Source of the DNA: Branchiostoma floridae
Lineage: Eukaryota; Chordata; Leptocardii; Amphioxiformes; Branchiostomatidae
DNA length: 64,000 bases
Reading direction: 5' to 3'
Assembly: GCF_000003815.2 (NCBI RefSeq)
Contig: NC_049990.1
Coordinates: forward strand, 4,653,803-4,717,802
Shown here: positions 11,921 through 24,779 of the stretch, one piece after another
Numbering within the stretch: the first letter of the stretch is position 1
Layout of the letters: each line of letters starts with the position of its first letter
Made by a program: the position numbers and the translations under genes
Notes under the pieces: model-generated
Databases searched by the model: none
What the model saw: only the letters and a program-made list of their open reading frames with translations
Told to the model about the DNA's origin: nothing

Positions 11921-12006
11921 ATGGTTGAACTTGAACTTAAACAGAAGAAGATGCAATTTTCTAATGTGGAGGAGAACTGTATAGAGTGTGGGCATAAGAG
12001 AAAGGT
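11921..12006 (+). CDS. Weak candidate coding exon
   Basis: From the ATG at 11921 a 28-codon open stretch (lysine- and glutamate-rich, containing ENCIECGHKRK) ends AGAAAG followed by GTATGTG, a near-consensus donor at 12007. A single Cys-x-x-Cys is present; no family is recognised. An acceptor upstream is not convincing and the start context is ordinary. It might be the first coding exon of a transcript from the CpG-rich patch at 10.2 kb; that is speculation. Confidence 0.2.
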
Positions 12007-13935
12007 ATGTGTATGATTTGTCCTGTGTTTCTTTTTGTTTCTTTGGTAATGCCATTTCCATACTGTATACAGGTAATTTGTTGTTTTGGGCTAGTCATAT
12101 TCGCTTGGTTTTTGGGCCTGCTTAATCTATGGTACAGGCAGGGTTAAGTGGTGGAGGCTTAGCTTTGTTCTGTTTTGAATTCAGTATCGTTTGTTGCATT
12201 TTGTCGCGGCAAATATATGATGAAATTCCCCTTCTAAGCAACTGCTCATTGGTTTGCGGGGATGTTTGCTGGGTGTTTGCTCTGACTACAACAGCTTCTG
12301 AACTTTTCAAAGCTTCCATTGCCAGCAGCTTGCCATCTATAAATGGGATTGACAAGGACATTTTTCATAGTAAATTGTGCTGTTAAATTTGGCTTAGATA
12401 CTACAGGAGATTTAGGTTTGGGTTGGATGGATTGAATGAAAATATCATACCACCCTGGGGACTAACTGTTGCTGCTGCATGGGGGCTACCACTATTCATA
12501 TTGTCTAATGTCTATGGAACTACAGATAAAAGTATCATTGGTCAAATTATGCGAGTAACATTCCGATGTCAAGTGAATAACACCCCAGAAATAAATCTTT
12601 AATGAATATCATTGGAAGAACACAAACCAAGGAGACTTAGCAGCTGCATTAGGTCAGTACATTGAAATAGGAAGATATTAGTATATCATGTGACAGAGTA
12701 ACTACATGTGCATGGGCCATCTGAGACAAAAAAAGGTAGCGTCTCAACAACTTCAAAGTACTGTGGTTGGTTTACTTAAGAAATCCAAAATAAGTAATGT
12801 TCATCCATGTCCAAACTTACAAATTCAGAAAATGGAATTTCAGAGTCAGACTTTTGCATGGTGCACAACCAACACGGTAAAAAGCTCATTTTTCCAACCA
12901 CGTACCACAGACAAAAAGGCAAAAATACACAATAGGTCTACAGAAACCCAATACATTTCATGCAGGCCTGAGGTCTACGAACTCTTGTTTGACGTGGTTT
13001 CATTGTGTTTGTGCAAGGAGTTTTTTTTTACCTCCTTGGTTTGCGTAAGACTAAGAGAGAGCACAATCTGTTTTTTGTGGACTACAGTCTACATTACTGT
13101 ATATTGTGATCAAGGAGGTCCCTCTTTCAACCTCCTTGTTGTGAGGCGTGTATCTGTGTCTGTCCCCAGTACTGTTTCAGTGTTTGTCTTGTCTTTGTTT
13201 TTAATGGGAGTGTCCAAACACTCAGGTTTGTCCCTGGCGCATTGTCTGACTGTTTTCGCACCAGAGGCGTGTGGTTGCTTATGGAGAAAAGACTCCAGTG
13301 CAAATACGTCAAGAAGCAATTAATTTGAAATAAGCTGAACTTTGGCCCCCCTTGCTTTACTTGTAGCCTTGGTTTTAGTAACATTTTACCAACTGGTTTG
13401 GTCAACAAATTGTGAACATTTAATTTATAATGTAGCCTTTCATGTTCAGTGCCATGTTATTGCTTCAGAGACTGTACTTAACCATGCATGTTACACATAT
13501 ATATGATGTCATTTCTCTTTGTGTGAATCATTTGACAGTGGCAAATCATTATTCAATGGCCCCTGACAACAGCCTGGATTGTCAAGCTGGGAATGTTCCT
13601 GGTGAAGTTTAATTAAATTTTGCAAGTTTTCAAGTGGACCCTTCTACTGGAAATTCAGGAAACCAGAAATATGTTTTTCATATGTCACAGTTAGGCTAAG
13701 GGAGTAAAGTTTTCACATGTAACGTTACTAGTATGTGCTACACCCTCCCACATTGTATGAACATCACACGAATGTTCGGATCAAAGTTATTTATATAAAC
13801 TGGATTAAGTCTGGAGTGAGGTCATCAGGGGCCATTAGCATCAAAGTAATATAACCAGTTGTCACCACATGCCAGACAAGTTAGTGTCTTGTGCCAAAGG
13901 TAAACTCGATGAGATCATTAAATACTAGTAGCAGA
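12007..13935. other. Unassigned, low coding potential
   Basis: A 205-codon plus-strand frame (12706-13323) shows no domain and crosses a small hairpin (CAAGGAGGTCCCTCTTTCAACCTCCTTG region at about 13110-13137) and a T9 run. The rest is AT-rich without repeats. Confidence 0.45.
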
Positions 13936-13939
13936 TACA

Positions 13940-15740
13940 GGACTGCAGTATTGTATTCCCTGACAATATCAGTATTGCTTTGTGACTTTCTATCGGACAT
14001 CGATGTTGCTGTACAGACATGTCTTCCAATGGCGAATCAGATACGATTCTTTAATGTCAAGCAGACCATAGAATGGGTTTATCCAGCGTATACACTAGTG
14101 GTACTGTTGCCAATACACTTGGCAGGGATTCAAGGAGACCATGTCTACAGTAGCATTTATCATCCTAACAGATCTATAACTCATAAGATATAACACTGGT
14201 ACCAGGTTTGTATGATTTTTCATAATTGTCTGTCATGGCTGAGTATAACTCACTGGCAAGGGCACGCATGCATGTACTGTTCTTGGAGAAAGTTATTGAA
14301 GGTGAAGAAATATCTGGAGAAAATCAGTATTACTTTGTGACTTTCTATTGGACATCAGTGTTGCTGTACTGACATGTTTGCCAGTGACAGACCAGAAACC
14401 ATATTTTAATGTCAAGCAGACCGTAGAATGGGTTTATCCAGCGTATACACTAGTGGTACTGTGGCCAATAACACTTGGCAGGTACTCAAGGCAGGGAATT
14501 CTTCAATAGCATTTCTCATGCTAAAAGATCTATAACTCATAAGATATAACTCCAGGTTTGTATGATTTTTCATAATTTTCTGTCATGGCTGAATATAACT
14601 CATTGGAGACAGCAAGGACACTATACATGTGTGTAATGTCCTTGGAGAAAGTTATTGAAGATGAAGAAAGATCTGAACAATATTACTAGTATCAGTATTC
14701 TTTGTGACTCACGAACGTCAATATTGGCATACTGACATGTTTGCCAGTGACAGGCCGACCAGAAACCATATTTTAATGTCAAGCAGACCATACAGAAGCG
14801 TTATCTAGCATATGCACTAGTGGTAATGTTGCCAATAACACTTGGCAATGACTCAAGGCAGGGAATTCTTCAATAGCATTTCTCATGCTAAAAGATCTAT
14901 AACTCATAAGATATAACTCCAGGTTTGTATGATTTTTCATAATTTTCTGTCATGGCTGAATATAACTCATTGGAGAAGGCAAGGGCACTACACATGTGTG
15001 TAATGTCCTTGGAGAAAGTTATTGAAGATGAAGAAAGATCTGGACAATATCAGACAATATTGCTTTGTGACTTTTATTGGACATTGACGTTGCAGCACTG
15101 ACATGTTTGTCAGTGACGGACCAGAAACCATATTTTAATGTCAAGCAGACCATACAAAGCGTTATCTAGCATATACACTAGTGGTAATGTTGCCAATAAT
15201 ACTTGGTAGGGACTCAAGGAAGGCATCTTTCCAGCAGCATTTATCATGCTAAGTTTTACAGATCTATAACTCATAAGATATAACACCAGGTTTGTATGAT
15301 TTTTCATAATTTTCTGTCATGGCCAAGTTATTACCCATAGGAGAAAGCAAGGGCACTATACATATGTGTTATGTCATTGGAGAAAGTTATTGAAGATGAA
15401 GAAAGATCTGGACAAAAAATCAGTATTGCTTCGTGACTTTATATTGGACATCAGTGTCACTGTCTGCCACTGACGAACCAGAAACCATATTTTAATGTCA
15501 AGCAGACCATACAAAGCGTTATCTAGCATATACACTATGCTAGTGATACTGTGATAGTCTTGCCAATACACTTGGCATGGACTCAAGGAGAGCATGTTTC
15601 CAGTACCATTCGTCATACTAACAGATCTATAACTTATGATGGAAAGGACTGGGCTTATATGATTTTTCTGTCATGGTTGAATGCGTCTCATAGGAGGAAG
15701 TTACTACTACTAGTACTGAGCCCGAAGAAAGAGATCTGGA
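13940..15740. repeat. Tandem array, about 364-bp unit, five copies
   Basis: TTTGTGACTTTCTATTGGAC, TTTAATGTCAAGCAGACCAT, ACTAGTGGTACTGTTGCC and GATCTATAACTCATAAGATA follow one another in each unit; the first marker is at 13978, 14335, 14700, 15066 and 15430. This is the longest unit in the window and has no open frame. Confidence 0.85.
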
Positions 15741-17229
15741 CTTAGATCGAAGACTGTATGTCTTTTGCAAGTTTGTAAAAAATAAGGATTTCCCCAGATA
15801 GGAGAATGCTTCTGTGACACAGAGGCTTAAAGCTCGTTGAGTGCTTTTCCTTCTATCCTATCTCCCCTGCTATCACATTAGCCAGTGTGGTAGCAGAAGG
15901 AGGCTTTGGCTGGTTTTGAATTGCACATTGTAGTGCCATAATGGTGATTTAGGGCACCCTGCTGTAATGATATGTATTGCCTCTCCACTTGATGGCTTTA
16001 GAGCTGCAAGAGGGGCTCTTTGAGATACGATTTATGGTGTCGTAGTTTGCCAGGAAGTTTGATGATTTTCTCCTCCTCAAACAGATACTGAGAGTGAGAT
16101 AGCCTATCTTCTCTGGGATGTCACTTTTTCAGTGCTGATGTATTGAAATGTAGCTTTTTGAAATGCCATTAACGTCGTGTATTGTAAATTCTGTCTTCAG
16201 TCCCTCTCAAGTCATCACTCCAATCTCTCACCATCACTCAGGGTGCTTACTTCCCTTTTCCTTGCCCTTAGGCTAAGCAATATAGAATTTTATCCTAGCC
16301 ACAAGCTTTCTCCACTTATCTAGCCTGGTTACCAAACCTCAGCCCGATCTCAAGTATCTATCGTGCTTGGGTCTGGCCTGATGGGATAGGAACTCTTCTC
16401 AATTTTGCACCTTATAGTGGGCAAAAAACACAGAACAATAGAACAGCAGCAGGATCAGCAGGATCAGCAGGAGGTCATTACACCCCTGCCATGATTGGTT
16501 AAAGACCCCCAACGGTATTTTTTGAATCCATAACAGTGGCCACTTAGTACCAGTCCTGATTCGCTACTGTGATAGCCTACTGACCAACTGTGGTGTGTTG
16601 TAGCTGGCTACCTGTGGTGTGAGTGGTCATAAATCTTAGGTTCTCCGCCCTCTGATCAAGGGCCTTCGAGAACATTTCTACAGCCATGTTCCCAGACCCC
16701 AACACAAAGGATATTTTTGAGGTTGGGGTATGTTATCCAGGCTACCACTTATCACAATGCAAATTATCCCTACTGGTGTCCTTCAGTATTTCTCTAATAA
16801 AGCTTCCTAATGCTAATCATTCCAGGTAGCCTGGATACCAGACGCCAACCTGATTTTAAAAATATCTATCATTTTTGGAAATTTTGAGATCTGGCTGGGG
16901 TCTGGTATCCAGGCTTATCCTTCCCCCTATTCCCCAATCATCCCACCATCACTGTCTAGTCAAAAACTTTAAAGCATTATGATGTATTTTAGAAATAGTT
17001 TTGATAACAACTGCCATAATTGTGAACCCACAGTTCAGCCATTAGGCTTGCTGCTGGTGGTGATTGATATCTTTGATAAACCATTCATTGTCATCATCAT
17101 TATCCTCCAGTGCAATACTCAGTCGCACAGTTTGCCTTCTAACGCCATTTCCTTCCTCCTAGGCTTACAGTTTAAACCCACTCGATCACTCCTGTCTCTT
17201 CCTATTGTCATACGATTACTATAGAGAAC
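15741..17229. other. Unassigned with degraded small palindromes
   Basis: Apart from the 88-bp MITE at 16828 and related half-sites at 16321 and 16690-16735, only a short CAGCAGGAT repeat (16445-16475) is visible. Confidence 0.45.
16828..16915. mobile_element. Small palindromic MITE, 88 bp
   Basis: AGCCTGGATACCAGAC at the left pairs perfectly with GTCTGGTATCCAGGCT at the right, with T-rich sequence between. Related half-sites occur at 16321 (AGCCTGGTTACCAAACC) and 16731 (TTATCCAGGCTA), so several degraded relatives lie in 16.3-16.9 kb. Confidence 0.65.
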
Positions 17230-17455
17230 TCTTTGAGTTCGTCAGGCCAGGTAGGAACTAGGCAGTTCCATTTTAGGCCGGGACCCCCGTTTTATCTTCC
17301 TTCCGAAAGACGATAGCAATCCCTTACAACATGTCCGAGCCGAGCCGAGCCGACCCTGGGATTGAACTCAGGCCCACAGATCCATGGAATTGGATCAAGA
17401 TGGCCAAGCATTAGGGTTGCGTAAACCGCTTGGCCACGGAGACATGATGTTGACA
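17230..17455 (-). mobile_element. tRNA-derived SINE (Leu/Ser-type head)
   Basis: On the minus strand the head begins GTCTCCGTGGCCAAGCGGTT with an A box (TGGCCAAGCGG, 17426-17436) and a B box (GAGTTCAATCC, 17359-17369); the wide spacing fits a class II (Leu/Ser) tRNA. The body contains ATCGTCTTTCGGAAGGAAG then AAAACGGGGGTCCCGG, the same core as in the 5S-headed SINEs. Confidence 0.8.
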
Positions 17456-17599
17456 AAAACATTTTTTTATAGAAAAAACAAACAAACTCTGAGACTTACC
17501 CAAGACAGAATTTTATCCCCTGTGGCGACTGTCGATTGACAAATTGTCTTCTAATTAGTAATATCATGATAACACATCTCAAATACAGCATTGACCTAC

Positions 17600-20500
17600 A
17601 ACAAAAAGCCTCCTAGCCTGACTAACACTCAATACATACTTTTGCCCTATGGCTACCTTCATAGGGCAATATCCTCTCTAGTACTGACTGATGATGCCTG
17701 CCAGCATCTTTGAAACATTTGCCAATATTTTTGCTGTCTTTGCTACGATGGCTCCACACTCTATCATGCATTCAATCCTATTCAATGATACATATTCCTG
17801 TTGCTGTCATTCCTTATACAGTCAAACCTGCCCAAGTCGACCACCCGGGGGACCGGACGAAAGCGGTCGATTTGGACAGGTGGTCGCTGAGAAGAGTATC
17901 GACTCAAAACATGCCTGATGCAAAGTATAAATGGTTTCCGTTGTGTTTAATGGCAAAAGCAAGCACACTGCACGCACGCAAAGAAGCGAGGTCTTTAATG
18001 TCAAATACAACACGCACACTGTAAATTGTAAATTTAACCCCAAGCTTTTATCGAGTTTTTATACGATACAGTGTTTTAAAGCTCAAGTATTTGTACACTA
18101 CCGTTTTAGACAGTAAGGGAACTTTGATGCTGTCAGTTAACTACCAAAAATGCCTTTATGCGTCGCTATGTTCTTGATCTGAAATAACTACGGTGCACCT
18201 TTCGATCGAATTCGATGCCCGGTACGTCCCGATAACGTACTTACCCACAGGTGAATGTATACAGTACAGTTGGACAAAAGCACTCACACGTACAGATCTT
18301 CCTTAAAAAGGTATGAGCTACACAGATCTTTCTTAAAAAAGTATGAGTCTATATACGTTTCAGCATTCGTTCACTTTATTATGATATAGATTTTTTTAAA
18401 AATTCTATAACAACTAATTATAAATTCGGATTTTCGTAAAACGATTTCGGCACAAAATCGCGCTAGTTATCATCAAAAATCGATGAAAAACTCAATTTTG
18501 AAAATGATGCGGTCGTTATGGGTCCCAATTTGGGCCGGTCGTGGTCGCGTTGGCCAGGTGGTCGTTGAGAAAAGGTCGCTTAATGCTTAAGTCAATGGGA
18601 AAAAAAATCGGGACCGAGAAAAAGCGGTCGAAATGGCCAGGTGGTCGCTGAGAAGAGGTGGTCGCTCGGGCAGGTTTGACTGTACTAAAATACAATCCCC
18701 TGCAAGGCATAATTCTTAGCCTCTTGGCTACTTTGACTTATCACAATGCAATACTGTCTCTAGTACTAGTATGACATATGCTGCCTTCCTATATCTCTGA
18801 AACATTAGCTATCATCAGTGTTGCTCTAAGTTCTAATTCTTTATTCCTGAGAAACATAATATTCTACCCCATGGCTATCTTGACTTATCACATTCACAAC
18901 TCACAATACCATCTCTACTCTCTAATAGTATTATGTATATCTTTGAAACATTAGCTTTGATCAGTGTTGCTCTAAGTTCTAATTCTTTATTCCTGAGAAA
19001 CATGATATTCTACCCCATGGCTACCTTGGCTTATCACATTCACAACTTGCAATACCATCTCTACAAATGTACTCTCTAGTAGTTGTATGACTTATGCTGC
19101 CTTTGTATATCTTTGAAACATTAGCTATGATCAGTACTAGTGTTGCTCTCAAGTCTAATTCTTTATTCCTGAGAAACAGTTCCCTCCCAGGCATAATTCT
19201 ACCCCTCGGCTACCTTGACTTATCACAGTGGAATACCATCTCTAGTACCGGTAGTATTGAATGGTGCTGCCTTCGTATATCTTTAAAACATTAGCTATTA
19301 CCAGTGTTGCTCTAAGTTCTAATTCTTTATTCCTGAGAAGCAGCTCCCTCCAAGGCATAATTCTACCCCTCGGCTACCTTGACTTATCACAGTGCTATAC
19401 CATCTCTAGTAGTATTGACTTATGCTGCCTTTGTATATCTTTGAAACATTAGCTATTATCAGTGTTGCTCTAAGTTCTAATTCTTTATTCCTGAGAAACA
19501 TAATATTCTACCCCATGGCTACCTTGGCTTATCACATTCACAACTTGCAATACCGTCTCTACAGATGTACTCTCTAGTAGTTGTATGACTTATGCTGCCT
19601 TCCTATATCTGTGAAACATTAGCTATTATCAGTGTTGCTCTCAGTTCTAATTCTTTATTCCTGAGAAACATAATATTCTACCCCATGGCTACCTTGACTT
19701 ATCACATTCAAAACTTGCAATACCATCTCTACTCTTTAGTAGTAGGTATGACTTCCTATATCTTTGAATTGAAACATTAGCTATGATCAGTGGTGCTTTA
19801 AGTTCTAACTCTTTATTCCTGAGAAGCAATGCCCTCCAAGGCATTCTACCCATGGCTATTCTGACTTATCACATTCACAGCACAATGCCATCTCTACTAG
19901 TATTGACTGATGCTGCCTTCCTACACTGTATATCTTTGAAACATTAGCTATTGTTGCTCTAAGTTCTGATTCTTTATTCCTGAGAAACATAATATTCTAC
20001 CCCATGGCTACCTTGACTTAATTTATCACATTCACAACTTGCAATACCATCTCTACTCTCTAGTAGTAGTATGACTTATGCTTCATCAACATTCCTATAT
20101 CTTTGAAACATTAGCTATTATCAGTGTTGCTCTAAATTCTAATTCTTTATTCCTGAGCAACAGTTCCCTGCAAGGCATAATTCTGCCCCATGGCCACCTT
20201 GACTTATCACATTCACAACTTGCAATACCATCTCTATGCTCTATAGTAGTATTGACTTATGCTGCCTTTGTATATCTTTGAAACATTCTAAGCTATTATC
20301 ATTGTTGCTCTAAGTTCTGATTCTTTATTCCTGAGAAACATAATATTTTACCCCATGGCTACCTTGACTTATCACATTCACAACTCACAATACCATCTCT
20401 ACTCTCTAGTAGTATTATGTATATCTTTGAAACATTAGCTATCATCAGTGTTGCTCTCAATTCTAATTCTTTATTCCTGAGAAAGGATTCCCTGCAAAGT

Positions 20501-21010
20501 ACAAGGCATAATTCTACCACCTTGACTTATCACATTCACAGCGCAATGCCATCTCTACTAGTACTTGACTTATGCTGCCTTCCTACAAAATTGTATATCT
20601 TTGAAACATTAGCTATTAAAGTATTATCAGTGTTGCTCTCAATTCTAATTCTTTATTCCTGAGAAACAGTTCCCTGCAAGGCATAATTCTACCCCATGGC
20701 TACCTTGACTTATCACAGTACAATACTGGTTTACCATCTCTTGTAGAATTGACTGATGATGCCTTCTTATATCTTTGAAACATTTCCTATTTGCTAATTC
20801 TTCTCCCACCTTCCTAGCATTCCTCCTCACTCAATCACACATGGTATATTATATATCAATCATTGCTGCTTTTAGTGCTTTGTCGAATTTGTCCCAGAAA
20901 ACACAACTTCCAGGCATAATTTTTCTCCATGGCTATGCTCACTTATCAGAGCATCATACCCTCTCCAGTATTGACTTCCAATATCTTTGAAACATTTGCT
21001 ACTGCTTCTC
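17600..21010. repeat. Tandem array, about 165-bp unit, at least 14 copies
   Basis: Units carry ATATCTTTGAAACATTAGCT, GTTGCTCTAAGTTCTAATTC, TTTATTCCTGAGAAACA, CCATGGCTACCTTGACTTAT and AATACCATCTCTA. The array is split at 17819-18682 by a transposon and a lone diverged unit lies at 22285-22400. Confidence 0.85.
17819..18682. mobile_element. TA-flanked non-autonomous DNA transposon, 864 bp
   Basis: The element starts CAGTCAAACCTGCCC and ends with the complement, a perfect 15-base inverted repeat, with TA on both sides (17817-17818 and 18683-18684). Imperfect similarity extends further in through repeated GGTCGCTGAGAAGAG-type motifs. It has no transposase frame. It is inserted in the tandem array that continues from 17600 to 21010. 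The TA duplication and CAGT end fit a Tc1/mariner-like non-autonomous family. Confidence 0.75.
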
Positions 21011-21063
21011 CTGCTTTCCTTACTCAATTGCACATTCAATCCTAAATATACCGGTAGTAATGC

Positions 21064-21233
21064 TAGTTCACCTTTATCCGCAGGGTAACCCATATCCGTT
21101 GTTTTTTAAACAAAGTATTTAGGGATATCAAGTCAACTGACGCGGTTTCAAACTGTAATATTTTGGAAAATATGTTATATACCTTTTCTTCAAAACAACG
21201 TACATAGGTTACCCACAGATAAAAGTGAACCAG
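21064..21233. mobile_element. MITE, TAGTTCACC family, copy 1
   Basis: The element begins TAGTTCACCTTTATCCGC and ends with its approximate complement. The inner arms carry GGGTAACC and GGATATCAAGTC motifs shared with copies at 27008 and 33652. It has no coding content and lies next to the large array that ends near 21010. Confidence 0.65.
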
Positions 21234-21269
21234 CGATACAAATCAGTCAGTGTTGCTCTTATTTCTTCT

Positions 21270-22280
21270 GTCATGAATAAAAAAAACATTAAAAGTCCCA
21301 AGACTATCTCCAGGACCCGTCCCTTTGTCCCAGAGCTGACATTTGCTTGCTGTGGAAGACAGAAATTTCACCCAAATCTGTCAAAAAAATCTGATCTTTA
21401 TGACATGACAAGATAAAACTGTAGCTCCCAAACATTGAGTGCCTCCAAGGCAGAGAAGTCTCCAGGACCCAGCCCTCTATCCCATGTCCTAGGGCTGAAA
21501 CTCGCTTGCTGTGGCACTGGCACTGGTACTTAGTGGTAGACAAAAATTTCACCCAGTCTGTCAAAAAAATCTGATCTTTATGACATGACAAGATAAAACT
21601 GTAGCAACATGAGCTCCCAAAACATTGAGTGCCTCCAAGGCAGAGCTGTCTCCAGGACCCATCCTTCTAACCCAGGGCTGAAACTCGCATGCTGTGGTTG
21701 ACAAAAATTTTACCCAATCTGTCAAAAAAAAATATCTGAACTTATGACATGACAAGATAAAACTGTAGCAACATGAGCTCCCAAACATTGAGTGCCTCCA
21801 AGGCAGAGCTGTCTCCAGGACCCATCCTTCTAACCCAGGGCAGAAATTTGCTTGCTGTGGCTGACAAAAATTTCACATAATCTGTAAAAAAAAACCCTGA
21901 ACTTACTGACATGACAAGATAAAACTGTAGCAACATGAGCTCCCAAAACATTGAGTGCCTCCAAGGCAGAGCTGTCTCCAGGACCCATCCTTCTAACCCA
22001 GGGCAGAAATTTGCTTGCTGTGGCTGACAAAAATTTCACATAATCTGTCAAAAAAAACCCTGAACTTACTGACATGACAAGATAAAACTGTAGCAACATG
22101 AGCTCCCAAAACATTGAGTGCCTCCAAGGCAGAGCTGTCTCCAGGACCCATCCTTCTATCCCAGGGCAGAAACTTGCTTGCTGTGGCTGACAAAAATTCC
22201 ACCCAAATCTGTCAAAAAATCTGAACTTTATGATATGACAAGATAAAACTGTAGCAACATGAGCTTCCAAACATTGAGTG
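21270..22280. repeat. Tandem array, about 165-bp unit, six copies
   Basis: ACATGACAAGATAAAACTGT, GAGCTCCCAAAACATTGAGT, GTCTCCAGGACCCATCCTTC and GCTTGCTGTGG recur with the GATAAAACTG marker at about 21410, 21592, 21760, 21918, 22081 and 22242. Confidence 0.85.
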
Positions 22281-22399
22281 CCTCCAAGGTATGCTTATAC
22301 CCCGTGGCTACCATCATTTATCACCATGCAATACTCTCCCTAATATCGACAGAAGATGCCTTCCAATATCTTCCCAACACCTCCTACATCTTCCTTCCA

Positions 22400-22880
22400 G
22401 GCTGCTTTATTCCCTGCGGACCAGAATTAATTGTCTTCTCAGCGAGACAAACTACCCTCTTCACTCCGAAGGCTGTTCCAATAGAGCTGATAAACTGGGG
22501 AGAAAATGAGACCAGTCAGCACTTGCCGTAACACCAGATATATTATCGACTTTCGCTTCGGCTCTGTTTGCTTTCAACCGGCGGGCGCTAAGTCGGAAGG
22601 ATTAGATGAACTGCCCGGAGCTGTAATTTGTCTTTTACTAACTCAATTAATTGATCCAAACGAGCAGCCAGACGGCCTGTGAAACTTCAGCTCTGGCCAG
22701 GAAATACTCCGACTGCCACGGTTAGTTGGGAACCCCAGCTACTGAAAACCCCAATTAACAACAGCTGATTGCTCAATGACTATTTGCTGAAACAAACAAT
22801 CGGTCTGCGTCAACTGTTGTCGGATTTGCTACCGTCCCTGGCCCCAGGGGTTTTCCCAACGAAGAAACTTTGAACAAAGA
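22400..22880. promoter_or_regulatory. Single-copy block rich in homeodomain-like sites
   Basis: Between two repeat-filled stretches this block shows no internal repeats and balanced composition. It has clustered TAAT/ATTA cores (AGAATTAATTG, CTCAATTAATTGATCC, CCAATTAACAAC) and a forkhead/Sox-like AACAAACAAT. It resembles a conserved noncoding enhancer, but conservation cannot be judged here. Confidence 0.3.
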
Positions 22881-24404
<1,524 letters not shown>

Positions 24405-24645
24405 ACACAAACTAAGATATAAATTGCCCCCGCCTGCAATTTAACCGCCGCATCAACTGTGCTCTAAATTCCATCATAAACCAGCGGAGCGGTAAGTGGC
24501 GACTCCGGCGGCGGTAGAGATGGGCCGCGTATAATGGATTCTGCGGGGAAAACGCTGGCACAAATGCGCGGGGAGTGGGTAAATGGTTTAGGGATGACAT
24601 AAAGCACCCCGGACGCACCACACAACTGCTTGTCGAGGTGGTATG
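24405..24645. promoter_or_regulatory. GC-rich single-copy block
   Basis: A sharply bounded GC- and CpG-rich segment (CCCCCGCCTGCAATTTAACC, GCGACTCCGGCGGCGG) in AT-rich surroundings. A 79-codon minus-strand frame has no recognisable domain. Regulatory element or exon cannot be separated from sequence alone. Confidence 0.25.
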
Positions 24646-24779
24646 TAGCAACGATACTGATCTACTTGATGTATGTAATGTGACTGCGTTGGTGGTGAGA
24701 GGCTTAGGGAAAATTGAAATGTGTCGCGATCTAGTTTCATTTTACTGACAAGCTATTCTTTTGTGTGTCATAACTTGAA

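Noticed and set aside
12706-13323. 205-codon plus-strand frame
   Set aside because: It lacks any domain, has a T9 run and a small hairpin inside, and is composed of low-complexity hydrophobic stretches typical of noncoding DNA.
13940-15740. CRISPR-like array
   Set aside because: Units of about 364 bases are repeated throughout, with no short repeat/unique spacer alternation, and the DNA is eukaryotic.
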